Part shown: in pieces, positions 12,465 through 22,757 of the stretch | How the letters are laid out: every line of letters begins with the position of its first letter | Numbering within the stretch: the stretch's first letter is position 1 | Assembly: GCA_947652115.1 (NCBI GenBank) | Contig: OX393573.1 | Location: forward strand, 8,156,548-8,220,547 | Source: Blastomussa wellsi | Lineage: Eukaryota > Cnidaria > Anthozoa > Scleractinia > Plerogyridae | DNA: 64,000 nucleotides | Direction: 5' to 3' | Made by a program: the position numbers and the translations under genes | Notes under the pieces: generated by a model | The model's input: only the letters and a program-made list of their open reading frames with translations | Told to the model about the DNA's origin: nothing | Databases searched by the model: none

Positions 12465-12670
12465 GGGGAGCAGGGCTGGCACAGTGGTGAGAGCACTCAC
12501 CTCCCACCAATGTGGTCTGGGTTTGATTCTCAGACCTGGGTGATAATGTAGACTGAGTTGGTTGTTGGTTCTCCTCCTTCTGCTCTAAGGGTTTTTTTGG
12601 CTGGGTTTTCCACTTTTTCTTTTTCTGCAAGAACCAAAATTTCTAAATTCCAATTCAATCTGGAAAAGTG
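12465..12670 (+). mobile_element. tRNA-derived SINE, antisense to METAP1
   Basis: A tRNA-like head reads GGGCTGGCACAGTGGTGAGA (box A region) and GGTTTGATTCTC (box B, 12513-12525), followed by a body with GTTGGTTCTCCTCC and a pyrimidine-rich run that ends near AATTCAATCTGG. This fits a common cnidarian tRNA-SINE layout. No clean target duplication was identified, so the 3' end is approximate. Confidence 0.75.
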
Positions 12671-13030
12671 TATTAAGAGCCACCAAATGGAAATGCCAAA
12701 TGCTGGAAATTCCTATTATTATTGTTGTTATTACAAAATCCTGATGTTAAAATCATACTGAAGTTGCAACTTAATAAATATATGCAATGTTCATTTCTTC
12801 TATGATCTTATACAAAATGTTTTGAGTAAAATTTAAGTCCTTCAGAGCACACTAACTATCTCTGGTCAGCTTTTCATGTTGTTTCATTGGCAAGGTACAG
12901 TGTGTCAAGTTCGTGGCTGAAGTAAAATAAAAAAAACACTGAATACCTTTTGGATAAGCAGCTTTCAAAGTTTGCTTGCCTAGAACAGTTGTATGCTCAT
13001 CTTAATTTTCTTTTCAGTTGAACAGGGCTT

Positions 13031-13089
13031 TTAATAGGAGAACAGGCAACTGCTTGTTCTGCATGTTAATAGGAGAACAGGCAACTGCT
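13031..13089. repeat. 24-bp direct repeat upstream of LINE
   Basis: TTAATAGGAGAACAGGCAAC plus TGCT occurs at 13031-13054 and again at 13066-13089. It sits just before the LINE ORF1 and may be part of its 5' untranslated region or a local duplication. Confidence 0.7.
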
Positions 13090-13181
13090 CAAGATGGACA
13101 GTAGCAAAGGTAGAAGACAGACGTGTATTTGATCTCTCCTTAAGAAATCTTTAAAAAAGTATGTGAATCCCCATTTAATCA

Positions 13182-14049
13182 GTGCTCTGTCTGCAGAAAA
13201 TGGAAGACCGTGCAACGGAAGAGGTCTCCACTGATTTGAAGACTACCTCATGCAAGAGACTAAGACAAACTACCGGTTCTCAAACGGATGAAGAGTGTGA
13301 TGGCGACCATTGGTCCGAAGCTTCTGAAAGGCTGGCCAATTTAGAGGCCAAGATGGATAAATTGCTGGATTTGTTTTCCGAAATTGCTACTTTGAAGGAT
13401 CATCTAAAAACCATTGAAGATGAATCAAAGAATTAAAGAAGGCCACAGAAAACGCGAAGGAATAACTACAAGAACTAAAACCCAGCGTGGCGAATTTATG
13501 CATGCAACAAGCACAAGACAGCGAAGAGGTGCAAAAACTTAGAAAGGAGATAGAACAGGTAAAATGCCGAAACATCAAACTAGAGGCCTAGACGAGAAGG
13601 GGAAGCATAAAGATATTCAAGAAGGTGAGACACCGCGAGAAACTGAAGATTAAGTGAGAAATATGATGGAAGAGAAATTGGGAATAATAAGAGAAGATAT
13701 GAACGAAATTCGCTTTGAGCGGGTGCATCGCCTACCAACTCGGCAAAACTCGCAAACTCGTACTAAGCCTAGGCCGATAATCACCAAATTTAGTTTCTAT
13801 CAAGATAAAGAGTATGTAATGTCAAAGGTTAAAAACGTAAAAGGTACCAGAATTGGAATTTCACATGACTATCCCAAAGAGATTGATGCAATTCATGAGA
13901 AACTGTACCCAGTACTAAAGAAAGCCAAACAAGGGAAACAGTCAGCTTTTTTCAAAGTGGACAAACTTATCATTAATGGACAAGTATATAGGGGTGCGGA
14001 GACCGAAAAACTTCCTTACTATGGAGTTATTATGAATAGCACAGTTTAG
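13182..14049 (+). pseudogene. L1-like LINE ORF1 (RNA-binding protein), broken
   Basis: The first 84 codons are acidic, then form a leucine heptad coiled coil (LANLEAKMDKLLDLFSEI). After a stop at 13434 and shifted frames, a second open piece from 13654 carries the L1 ORF1 RRM and C-terminal domains: the motifs RVHRLP, RPIITKFSFYQDKE and GISHDYPKEI are typical of the transposase_22/L1 ORF1p family, an RNA chaperone that coats L1 RNA. At least one stop and frame change between 13434 and 13653 make it non-functional. It lies antisense inside METAP1 intron 2. Confidence 0.85.
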
Positions 14050-14276
14050 GCAGTTTGATGGCTGATGAGCTCAAATGCATGTTAGAGAAACATTTTGTGT
14101 ATTTACGTTATTTGTAGTTTGTAAAAATTATTTTCTTGTATACAGCGACGCAGTAATTAATTATAATTTCGATTTTACTACTGATAGGCATCAATCAACG
14201 CCTGCAAATCTTAGTTGTTCTCAATGTGCACATTCTTTAAAAGTTTTTCTTTATATTATGATTTTGAAGATAATTA

Positions 14277-15120
14277 CAGTCCGACCTCTATTAAGCGGCC
14301 ACCTATTAAGCAGCCACCCTCCATTAGGCGGCCACTTTTCAAAGTCCCGATTTATTTGTCAGTAAACTGCTGTATTTGATATCTCTATTCAACGGTCACC
14401 TCTATTAAGCGACCGCGGCCACCTTTTTACTGTCGCTAGTGTATAATTTATATGGTTTTTAACCTCCATTAAGCGACCAGCAAATTATCTTTGGAAGCGA
14501 AATGGTGACAGATGATATAAGGTGATAACTGAAAACAACAAGAAAACAAAAACTGCAATTTAATCTCCACTTATAACAAGTCACAAGCCGCTTACATGTG
14601 CACACTTTTCACATCCGGCGCGGCCGGCGCTATACAAAGACAACAATATAATTATTACTGTACGGGAAATCTACAAAAATCCTTGCTCCTGATCTCGTCT
14701 TTACAACTCCGCGCCCCAAAACGGCAAACAGCATTGACGGATTATTTTAAATAAATTGCCCGTGAAATATCTTGAGCTATTGTTTTCCCATACTAACTGT
14801 TGTTGCAGAAAGGCCTAAGAAACTTGTCAACGATGTTTCGCATATTTTTCTGTACATTATCAACCCGAAGAAAACTGTACTGTGTTAAAGCTAGAACTAT
14901 GCATGGACTAGAAATGCACTTGATGTTTTGTTATAATGAATTTTGGATATATCTTCATATATGTTCACTTTTAAAAAGCATTTTGCTATATAGAGTCAAT
15001 AAAACCATGTTTACTGCCATTCCTATCCAATTTATATAGTACCTCTATTAAGTGGCCAACCTCTATTAAGCGGCCACTTTTCAAAGTCCCGAGGGTGGCC
15101 GCTTAATAGAGGTCGGACTG
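14277..15120 (-). mobile_element. TA-flanked non-autonomous DNA transposon, copy 2 (inverted)
   Basis: Same family as 2658-3497 but in opposite orientation: starts CAGTCCGACCTC, ends GAGGTCGGACTG, flanked by TA at 14275-14276 and 15121-15122. Shared interior includes the rare GCGCCGGCCGCGCC-like word and AATGGTGACAGATGATATAA. It sits between LINE ORF1 and ORF2, so it inserted after the LINE. Confidence 0.9.
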
Positions 15121-15138
15121 TATTCCCTTTCTCTTGAG

Positions 15139-18100
15139 ATGTTTTTTCGTTACCATACATGTAGGTTTCTCTTTTTTTGGCTTCTAATGGGGGATGTTTT
15201 TAAATTAGTATCGCTCAACGTAAAGGGCATTAGCAATTTTCAAAAAAGAAGAACAATGTTCACTTGGTGCAGGAAACGTAAAGCAGACATAATATTTTTA
15301 CAAGAAACACAATTGAAGAATGAATGGGGTGCAGAGATCATAACATCGCACGGAAGCTCTAACACACGTGGAGTTGCAATCTTGATTAAATCTGCATTTG
15401 ATTGTTCTATTCATCAGCAGATTCTTGACCCTATGGGGCGCTATATTATTGTAAAAACTGTTATCAAAGATGAAACGTATGTGTTAATAAACATATACGC
15501 TCCAAACAAAGACAAAGATCTTTTAACCTTCTTCAAAAATCTCTTTGCAATCTTACAAAAAGAAAATCTAGAATCAATTGCCCATTAAATCCTGAACTTG
15601 ACAAAAAGGGGGCGTGCTGCTCCAAAGAAACACAGTTACTAATTGAATTAAATGCTTACAAAGTCAACTTGATTTGGTCGGCATAATATTATGGCAAATT
15701 AAAATCCCAGATACAAAGAGTTTTACCTGGAGTAAAAAATCTCCAAAAATTAATATTTTGTCGACTTGATTATTATTTTATATCTAACAATTTATTTGAC
15801 ATGGTGAGATCGACTGAGATAATTCCCGCCATTAGAACAGACCATGACGCAATTTTGCTAGAAATTGGAAAGCTAGAAAATGGGCTAAAGGGTCCTGGAT
15901 ACTGGAAATTAAACTGCTCATTGTTAGCGGACAATGCGTATGTAAACAGTGTTACAGAACTGCTGCTAATATGGGCCGCAGAGAGAAGAAAGGAACTTTC
16001 AGACCATCAGAGTGTCTGGGATTGGATTACTGCTCATGCAATAAATTTCTTCAAGAGAAAATCAAAGGAAAGAAATGAGAAATAAAAAACTCTTCAAGAA
16101 GAATTAAGTAAGGCAAAGGAAGAACTTGAAATGACACCAAGTGACTTAAATGCATCACGATATCAGGCTGCTCAGGAAAAATTGGAAGCAATCTATGAAG
16201 AAAAAACCAAAGGAATCATTATATGAGCGCGTGCACGCTGGCATGAATATGGGGAAAAAAGCACAAAATATGTTCTAAATCTGGAGAAAAGAAATCACGT
16301 AAAGAAACATATACAAAAACTTTTTATTAGTGGTGTAATTAAGACAGATCCGTTTTTTATATTAAAGGAGCAGAAACGCTTTTATCGTGACCTCTATAAG
16401 AGTAAAAACAATGATCCAGAAATTACACAAAAAATCTCTGCGTTCTAAAACGATCTAAATATTCCAAAATTATCTGAAGAACAGCAAAAGCAATGCGAAG
16501 GGTCTATTTCATCAGAGGAATGTTTTCGTCTTCTAAACAGCTTTGATTTTAATAAAACCGCTGGGAATGTTGGTATTCCAATTGAATTCTATAAAACCTT
16601 TTGGGCGGTACTTAAGGATAGCTTTATTAGATGTCAATGAATGTTTTGAAAAAGGTGAGATGTCTAACTCTCAAAAGCAAGCTGTCATTACTCTTATTGA
16701 AAAAAAGGGAAAGATCGTTCGCTTCTAGAAAATTGGCGCCCTAGCTCTCTAACTTATAACTGTATTGCAGATACAAAAATTATGACTAAAGCAATTGCAT
16801 GGAGGATAAAAAATGTTCTACCTGATATAATTCATCAAAATCAGACTGGATATGGCGAAACAATACGATCTATCTACGATATTGTGGATTTCACTGCAAA
16901 GGAAAATATTCCCGGTTTAATGATTTTTATTGATTTTCAGAAGGCTTTTGATAGTGTTGAATGGGAATATTTCTCTTAAAATGTCTTGAAGAATTCAATT
17001 TCGGTCCGGACTTCATTCGCTGGGTTAGAGTTTTTTACAAAGACATAAAAAGCTGTATCATAAACAACGGCTTAACTTCAAACTTCTTCCCACTTTAATG
17101 TGGAGTTCGACATGGAGATCCTCTCCATACCATTTTGTAATTGTGGTAGAAACGCTGGCAATCGCCATTCGACAGAACCCAGATATCAAAGGTATTGTTA
17201 TTGGACAAAAAGGAAACAAAAGTCCTGCAATAGGCCAATGATACAACTGCAACATTAGCTAACGTCGATTCAGCAAAATCACTTTTTAAATTGACAAAGC
17301 TTTTTCAAAATATTTCTGGCCTCAATATCAACTCCTCAAAAACGGAAGGTATGTGGATCGGTTGATTAAGAGGAAAAATTGAAGAACCATTCAGTATTAA
17401 GTGGCCTAAAACCCCGATCAAAGCTGTAGGAGTTTATTTCACATACGATCCGAAACTTCTAAAGAAGAAGAATTTTATTGTAAGGCTTGACAATATCAAA
17501 AAGCTTATTAATATCAGGTCCTCGAGAGGCTTATCTCTTTATGAAAAAGTAACAATATAATAATCAAATCTTTTTTGATCTTGAAGTTTGTTTATGTTTG
17601 CTCCATATTACCAACACCAACAGAAGTAGCAAGTCAACTGAATCGATTGCTTTTCAAGTTCCTGTGGAAAGGTATACATAAAGTAACTCGTGTGTCTGTA
17701 ATAAATGATTATGAGCTCGAGAGAGGCGGTTTAAAAATGATAGACGGTGATTGCATGATTAGATCTTTGAGGCTAGGATGGCTACAGAGAGTATTTAATG
17801 ATTCAACTGCTACATGGAAGAGATATTTTCTTTGTCTGTTAGAGCACGTTGGGGGCATCTTCTTTCTCAGTTGTAACTATGATGTCAAAGATTTAAATTT
17901 ATCCACTCAATTCTACTGCGAACTTCTGCAATGGTGGTCAGAATTTCGCGATACCTTTGCTGAAAAAGGATTATCAAAACATTATTTGGAACAATAAAGA
18001 CATTAAAATTGATAAAAAAACCGGTCTATTTCAAAAATTATCGAGAAGCAGGAATTACGTACACGCATGATCGACCGGGATATAAACGCTGTCTTTACTC

Positions 18101-18490
18101 AATCTCGAACAAGATAATCAGTGGGCAGGCCTCCGACACTCTATACCTTCACAGCTAAGGATCGCAAATGTACCATTATCAACCCTATCTCCCTCTTTTA
18201 CATTTGAAAATAAAATCTTCTATATTAAGAAAGGATCAACCTCCCAATATCACCTTCAAATTGCAGAGGGATTTTGATTTCATAATCGACCAAATCAATC
18301 AAATTTATCTTCTTATGACCACATTCTGTTGCGCTTGAATCTTATGAATCTTATGTTGCGCTTGAATCTTCAGCTTTCCAATATAAAGTTATAAACTCTA
18401 TTTTTTATACGAATAAAACTGAGTCGGAAACCTCAAATCATTTCTTTCATAACTGTTCCCACACTACACAATTCTGGATGGATTTTGCAT
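15139..18490 (+). pseudogene. L1-like LINE ORF2 (endonuclease and reverse transcriptase), dead
   Basis: Reading from about 15190 (FKLVSLNVKGI) the N-terminus is an apurinic-type endonuclease with DIIFLQETQLK and NIYAPNKD. Later pieces give TDHDAILLEI at 15840, the RT palm at 16920-16975 (MIFIDFQKAFDSVEWEYFS), VRHGDPL near 17108 and the C-terminal ESETSNHFFHNC...FW zinc-knuckle-like end near 18420-18475. At 17231 an in-frame TAG is followed by AND where the catalytic aspartate pair is expected. Multiple stops and frameshifts confirm a dead copy. It lies antisense in METAP1 intron 2. The exact 3' end was not seen. Confidence 0.87.
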
Positions 18491-19042
18491 CATAATGGCA
18501 CCTACCCCCTCTCGCCCCAGGCGCTGATTTGAGCATTTACGGTTACCGTAGTTAACTCTACACAGAATGCCCTGATAAATTGAAATGTGTTTAGGGAAAA
18601 TTAATGGATTCCTGTTACATTTGAAGGCTATGGCTACAATTAATTGGAGTAAATAGCACAATTTGATAGTGAATTTAGAGGTCTGGTTCTAGATGTTTAG
18701 TATTCTTATTCTTATTTTTTGGCAATGGACAGTTTTCAGCTTTTAAAGCGATGCTACAATAGTGTGTCAATGCTCCTTTAATCTCACAAGTTTTTGCAAC
18801 CGTGAAAATCATGAATAGTAAATCCAGGAAATAAGTAATAAGGTACATGCAATAATAATCCAAATTTTCTTGGGGAAGAAACCCACTAACCGGTGCACTT
18901 GATTATTAAGCCCCTCCCCTCTGCATGGGCCTTGTGCGAGTACTATTAGTTCTCAAGTATCCACTCAGTTATAAATTGTGGACACAGTACAAGTAGAGCA
19001 TTAGGACAATATACAGTGTACTTTGAGTACAGCTACATGTAC

Positions 19043-19103
19043 CTGCAGCTTTAGCAGTCTTGTGCACTTTCTTGTGTTCAGTCCAATTCTGCTTGAAGCA
19101 CTC
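19043..19103 (-). CDS. METAP1: METAP1 exon 2 (end of zinc finger)
   Basis: A 61-bp exon, phase 0 to phase 1, acceptor TATATTCAG, donor GTACAT. It encodes ECFKQNWTEHKKVHKTAKAA, which supplies the cysteine and two histidines that complete the METAP1 N-terminal zinc finger started in exon 1. This finger helps ribosome association in the family. Intron 1 is only 806 bp; intron 2 is 6.6 kb because of the LINE. The (TA)n run at 19110-19124 sits in the acceptor region. Confidence 0.92.
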
Positions 19104-19221
19104 CTGAATATATATATATATATTATATATAACACATTTTATTTAGTTATGAATATGAGAATTGATCATCAGAGTGAATTTCCAATTTAAGCAACTGGAA
19201 TAAAGAAGCCATGGAAAATTC

Positions 19222-19450
19222 AGGGCTTTAACTGGATTTGAACCTGTGACCTCCGCAATACTCTACCAACTGAGCTACGAAGCCACACATTCAGAGTAAG
19301 GTCAATTTTGTTGGTATGTGAGGAGTGACATGACATACAGTACACGGCTCACAAAACTGACCTTGCTTCCAGTGTGTGGCTTCATATATAGCTCAGTTGT
19401 TAGAGCATTGCACTAGTATCATGGAGATCACAGGTTCTAACTTGCAATCA
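19222..19450. repeat. inverted pair of tRNA-like sequences
   Basis: On the minus strand at 19222-19287 and again on the plus strand at 19375-19450 there is GTGGCTTC...AGCTCAGTTG-TAGAGYATTG...CACAGGTTC, i.e. tRNA box A and box B words. The interval pairs through AGAGTAAGGTCAATTTTG and CAAAACTGACCTTGCTTCC. Both tRNA-like halves are degenerate (no clean acceptor or anticodon stem), so this is a tRNA-derived foldback, not two tRNA genes. Confidence 0.75.
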
Positions 19451-19909
19451 AATTTTTCAACAAATGTGGCTGTTATTCACCTAAACTTATCCTTCTGTAA
19501 GGCGAATTTTACCAGTTCGAATTCAAAGGAATGACATCAGCTGCAGAAGACCCCCTCAAAATTAATAGGCCTATTTGCTTGCCCGTTGCTTGGCAATACA
19601 CACATTCATTTCATCTTAAAGTTCTCCATATTCATATGTTAATTTTTGATGAAAAATTCAGCCGGAAAGCTGGGAGCTCTTAATCCCGTTTTAGCTATTG
19701 ACCCGGTCGGGTATAATTTATTACCGGTATTTATTTTTCCCCTCCCCTTTTAAATTTTTTGTATAAGTCCTGCCGTGATGGGTATCCCCCTTTACAGGAC
19801 TCTCCCTTATGTAGATGTAGATAGTTGGCCTTCGGTAAAAACGTTTAACATTAGTCCAGTTTTCATTTATGAACCAGAACAGTTGTAGAAGAGAATGGTA
19901 AACGAATAC

Positions 19910-20026
19910 CTGCGAACAAAAGAAGCTTCCATGAATTCCAAGTTTAATACAAGTAGGACATTGCAGCTTTGCTGGCTGTTCACAGCCAATACTTTCACAA
20001 TTTCTTGTCGCTACAGCCGCCGCCAT
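19910..20026 (-). CDS. METAP1: METAP1 exon 1 (initiator and zinc finger)
   Basis: A 117-bp coding exon beginning ATGGCGGCGGC and ending CAG before donor GTATTC, phase 0. It encodes 39 residues, [14 protein letters not shown] to FFCSQ, with the METAP1 signature [22 protein letters not shown] (cysteines at residues 10, 15, 23 and 26) of the N-terminal zinc finger. The upstream frame is open but the chosen ATG gives the usual METAP1 N-terminal length and alanine-rich start. METAP1 cuts initiator Met in the cytosol. The start codon is 84 bp from that of the divergent PRS-like gene. Confidence 0.93.
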
Positions 20027-20110
20027 GATCTTTCCTAGGACGGTAACAACAGAAATCACTTCATGTAACTTTCACTAGACTTAGCTCTCTCTCATTTGTA
20101 AAACAAAAAC
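20027..20110. promoter_or_regulatory. very short divergent promoter interval
   Basis: Only 84 bp separate the METAP1 start codon (minus) from the first PRS-like start codon (plus). No TATA box is clear. Transcription starts must lie within this interval, overlap the coding exons, or use upstream non-coding exons. A shared, bidirectional promoter is an inference from the spacing. Confidence 0.6.
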
Positions 20111-20164
20111 ATGGCGAACCTCGCTCCAGGTTACAAAAACATGGCGAACCTCGCTCCAGGTTAC
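20105..20164. repeat. 30-bp in-frame tandem duplication at a start codon
   Basis: The 30-bp unit AAAAACATGGCGAACCTCGC plus TCCAGGTTAC occurs twice back to back, giving two identical ATG contexts (20111 and 20141) and a duplicated MANLAPGY peptide. Confidence 0.95.
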
Positions 20165-20293
20165 GAAGCACAGAAAGCAAGTCATGTTCCTCGTCCACCA
20201 GCAGTTCTATTCTACCATAAATCGATGATTCACTTGGCAAAAAGTATCTGTGAAAGGTGCAGCCATGCGTTGAAGTCGCCTATCACAACGCAA
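20111..20293 (+). CDS. PRPP synthetase-like gene exon 1
   Basis: A 61-codon first exon (51 codons from the second ATG at 20141) ending CAA before a good donor, GTAAGA, phase 0. After the duplicated MANLAPGY it reads VLFYHKSMIHLAKSICERCS, resembling the first strand and helix of the N-terminal phosphoribosyltransferase-like fold of ribose-phosphate pyrophosphokinases (xxLFYxxxxxxLAxxI). Alone it would be weak; the assignment rests on in-phase joining to exon 2. The original start is probably one of the two duplicated ATGs; both lie in the same context. Confidence 0.8.
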
Positions 20294-20316
20294 GTAAGAA
20301 TTTTACTTTTTGATAA

Positions 20317-20507
20317 AGCCCCGATCAAACGATCTTGAAATGCGCGTGTTAAACGGGAAAAACTATCATCGATTATCATGGAGATTTTGAACAAGTTCAA
20401 AGTGAATGATAGCTGATGATAGTCGATAAAAGTGCATGATAGTTGGTGTTTAAACGGACATGATAGCAGGAACTATCATCAACCACCATGACCGTTTGAT
20501 CGGGGCT
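20317..20507. mobile_element. short MITE with AGCCCCGATCAAACG ends
   Basis: Terminal inverted repeat AGCCCCGATCAAACG / CGTTTGATCGGGGCT encloses about 190 bp with several ATGATAGT/ACTATCAT words that also pair internally. It lies 24 bp beyond the donor of PRS-like exon 1. Confidence 0.82.
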
Positions 20508-20690
20508 AGGGCCCATTCGCACTAGCCGGCCGCGGGCGATTTAGCAGCTCTCGTATATTTTATTTCCTCAGAAATAAAAGTTGTCCAACGATTTTTTGAA
20601 ACCTTCCCTGAATGTTCCTTTCCAAACACTGTTTCGAAAAGTACAATAAAAAAGGAAGGTCACCGTGCTCGCAAAAGAGATATGATGACG

Positions 20691-20822
20691 CAGGTACAAA
20701 AGTCGGACCGGATCAACTCAGGTCACTGATTTGAATAAGAATAGCAGCTATTGTTGTATGCCTAGCTACTATTCTTATTCAAATCAGCGATCCGAGTTGA
20801 TCCGGTCCGACTTTCGTTCCTG
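20691..20822. repeat. long hairpin palindrome
   Basis: CAGGTACAAAAGTCGGACCGG... pairs with ...CCGGTCCGACTTTCGTTCCTG; arms of about 60 bp continue through GATTTGAATAAGAATAG / CTATTCTTATTCAAATC around a short loop at 20753. MITE-like. Confidence 0.85.
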
Positions 20823-21306
20823 CCTGATCTGATGGGCCAAAATATTATTTTACCCCATTTACGCTAATCACGCGCGCTATTTTATCGTTTCACGGTAAAT
20901 TTTGCGGTACCTGAAAGGACAGATTATTAACCAAATACTTGGCAAAAAGACTTGATAGCTAGTAAGTCTCGATGGTAAAAATTTAACATATGATTTATGG
21001 CAAAAATCAGACAAATTTAAAGGACACCGACACAAAACGTACCTCGAGTCGTTGTTCCCAAGGCTATAAATGGCATCCTCGAGTAACGATTTTCTGAGAG
21101 GTGTTAACTATATCGTTTTTTCCTATCCAAAAAGTTTTCTTTTAATTTTTTTAACTTAAAGATGATAATTAGTATACCAAAATTCTGCAATAAAAACTAT
21201 AGGTCACCATGCTTGTTTACGAGAATAGCAACGATTTCTCGCTCATGCGCAAATCTCTATAGAAAAAGTCGTCATATTGTTCATTTGCGCGTGCTGTGAA
21301 CGCTAG

Positions 21307-21674
21307 TAGGGAGTTTTAGCAACTAGGACGGCAACGGCAACGAGAACGTCCACAAAAAAATGCAAATAAAATTTGCGTAAGAATCTCGCAACTATCAGAA
21401 TTTGTTTAGTGTGATTGTAAGTATTCAGCGCTAATTTCTACTTGGATTTTTCAGCGCTTATTTAATTCAAACGAGAAACATGAAAAACTCGCCGTTGCGG
21501 TTCACGTTCTCAACACAACTCAGACTTAAGTCATTTCAAGTTGTTGTTTTGCAGAGGACGGCTAAGAAATGAACAAAGATGGAGAACGCACGTGCAGGAC
21601 TATTGTTCTGCTCATTAAATCTTTTGTTTGGGGACGTCCTCGTTGACGTCGCGTCCTGGTTTCGTAGAGTCCCT
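21307..21674. mobile_element. MITE-like element with GACG/AACG-rich ends
   Basis: TAGGGAGTTTTAGCAA...GGACGGCAACG...GAACGTC is mirrored by GACGTCCTCGTTGACGTC...GTAGAGTCCCTA. The arms are imperfect. No coding capacity. Confidence 0.65.
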
Positions 21675-22324
21675 AATTGCTCATAAAATGCTGCGCAGTA
21701 AAGATGCGCAATGCAATACTGAGGAATCACCTTAAGTGCCTATAACCCCCAAAAAATTTTTTGGCCAGCTTAAAGCTTTGCATTACATGGAGCAAAACGC
21801 CATAAAAATTTACTGAGCATTTAATCATTCTGTGCGTCCTTTAACTGAGCTAAGCTCACAGAAATATCACGCAACTTCCAGTTCAAAGACGCACTATTTG
21901 CATAAATAATTCCTCACACATAGGCGGCGGACGGGGAGGGGCAGGGGGGCTGAAGCCCCCCCAAACAAAAAGTTTGGGGGGCTGATCCCCCCACGTTTCG
22001 GTGGCGAAAATATCGGTAGCGCAGCATAAACTTGCGACAAAATTAAAACGGAATTAGAAAGCTGATTCAACCAAGCCAAGTTAAGGCCAGTCGCGAACTT
22101 AGAGAAACTTCTTGTGGAAAAGAAAAGAAAAGCTATTTTTGTTACCGAGATAGAAATAGAAAACAATTTTTAATTGCTAATTACCGTCAGCTGAGCAGCG
22201 ACAAGTTCCTGTCATCGCTTACTGTCAATTCACCGCCAAAGTGAAACCTCACGTGAGCATCTCATTTCACAACAAAACTTCTTTCACGCGATATGATCGC
22301 GCTTTATATCTCCTGTTCTCTTTT

Positions 22325-22757
22325 AAGTGCCTATGAAATGAAAAAACGAGCGATTGAAAAATAAGCTTATTTGAAAGGCTTTTGAAAATGAAGAAAAATG
22401 GCGTTTTCCTTTTTGTGATATCTCCTCTCGTTCCAGAGATATTCAAGATTTTTGTATTATGCAAATTAGGCACTGATGACGTCATAAGGTGTGATAGTGT
22501 GGGTGTAAAAACAAAATATAGCATATCTCTGCAAGTACTGATGCAATGCAATTGGAACTTTGCAAGCACATTGCACCCTAAGAAATACACCTCTTGATGT
22601 ATATTTTGATGTTGCTATGGCAACAATTGAAATCTTGAATATCTCTGGAATGAAAGGACATATCACAAAAAGGAACACGCCATTCTTCTTCATTTTCAAA
22701 ACCCTTTCAAATAAGCTTATTTTTCAATAGCTCGTTTTTTCATTTCATAGGCACTTT
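22325..22757. mobile_element. Kolobok-like foldback MITE
   Basis: Begins AAGTGCCTATGAAATGAAAAA and ends with its inverse, TTTTTTCATTTCATAGGCACTT; the arms extend through AAATAAGCTTATTT and ATGAAGAAAAATGGCG / CGCCATTCTTCTTCAT. The outer word GTGCCTATGAA is shared with the THAP-bearing element at 56438-58275. TTAA is present at the left (22323-22326); the right side reads TTTC, apparently mutated. The two open frames inside mirror each other because of the palindrome. Confidence 0.78.

Noticed and set aside
18675..18863. Candidate METAP1 exon 2 with TCEIKGALTH
   Set aside because: Lacks the required Cys/His order and phase; the true exon 2 is at 19043-19103.
22267..22699. Small proteins containing KMKKNGVFLFVI
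   Set aside because: Same peptide on both strands because of the foldback MITE; no gene.
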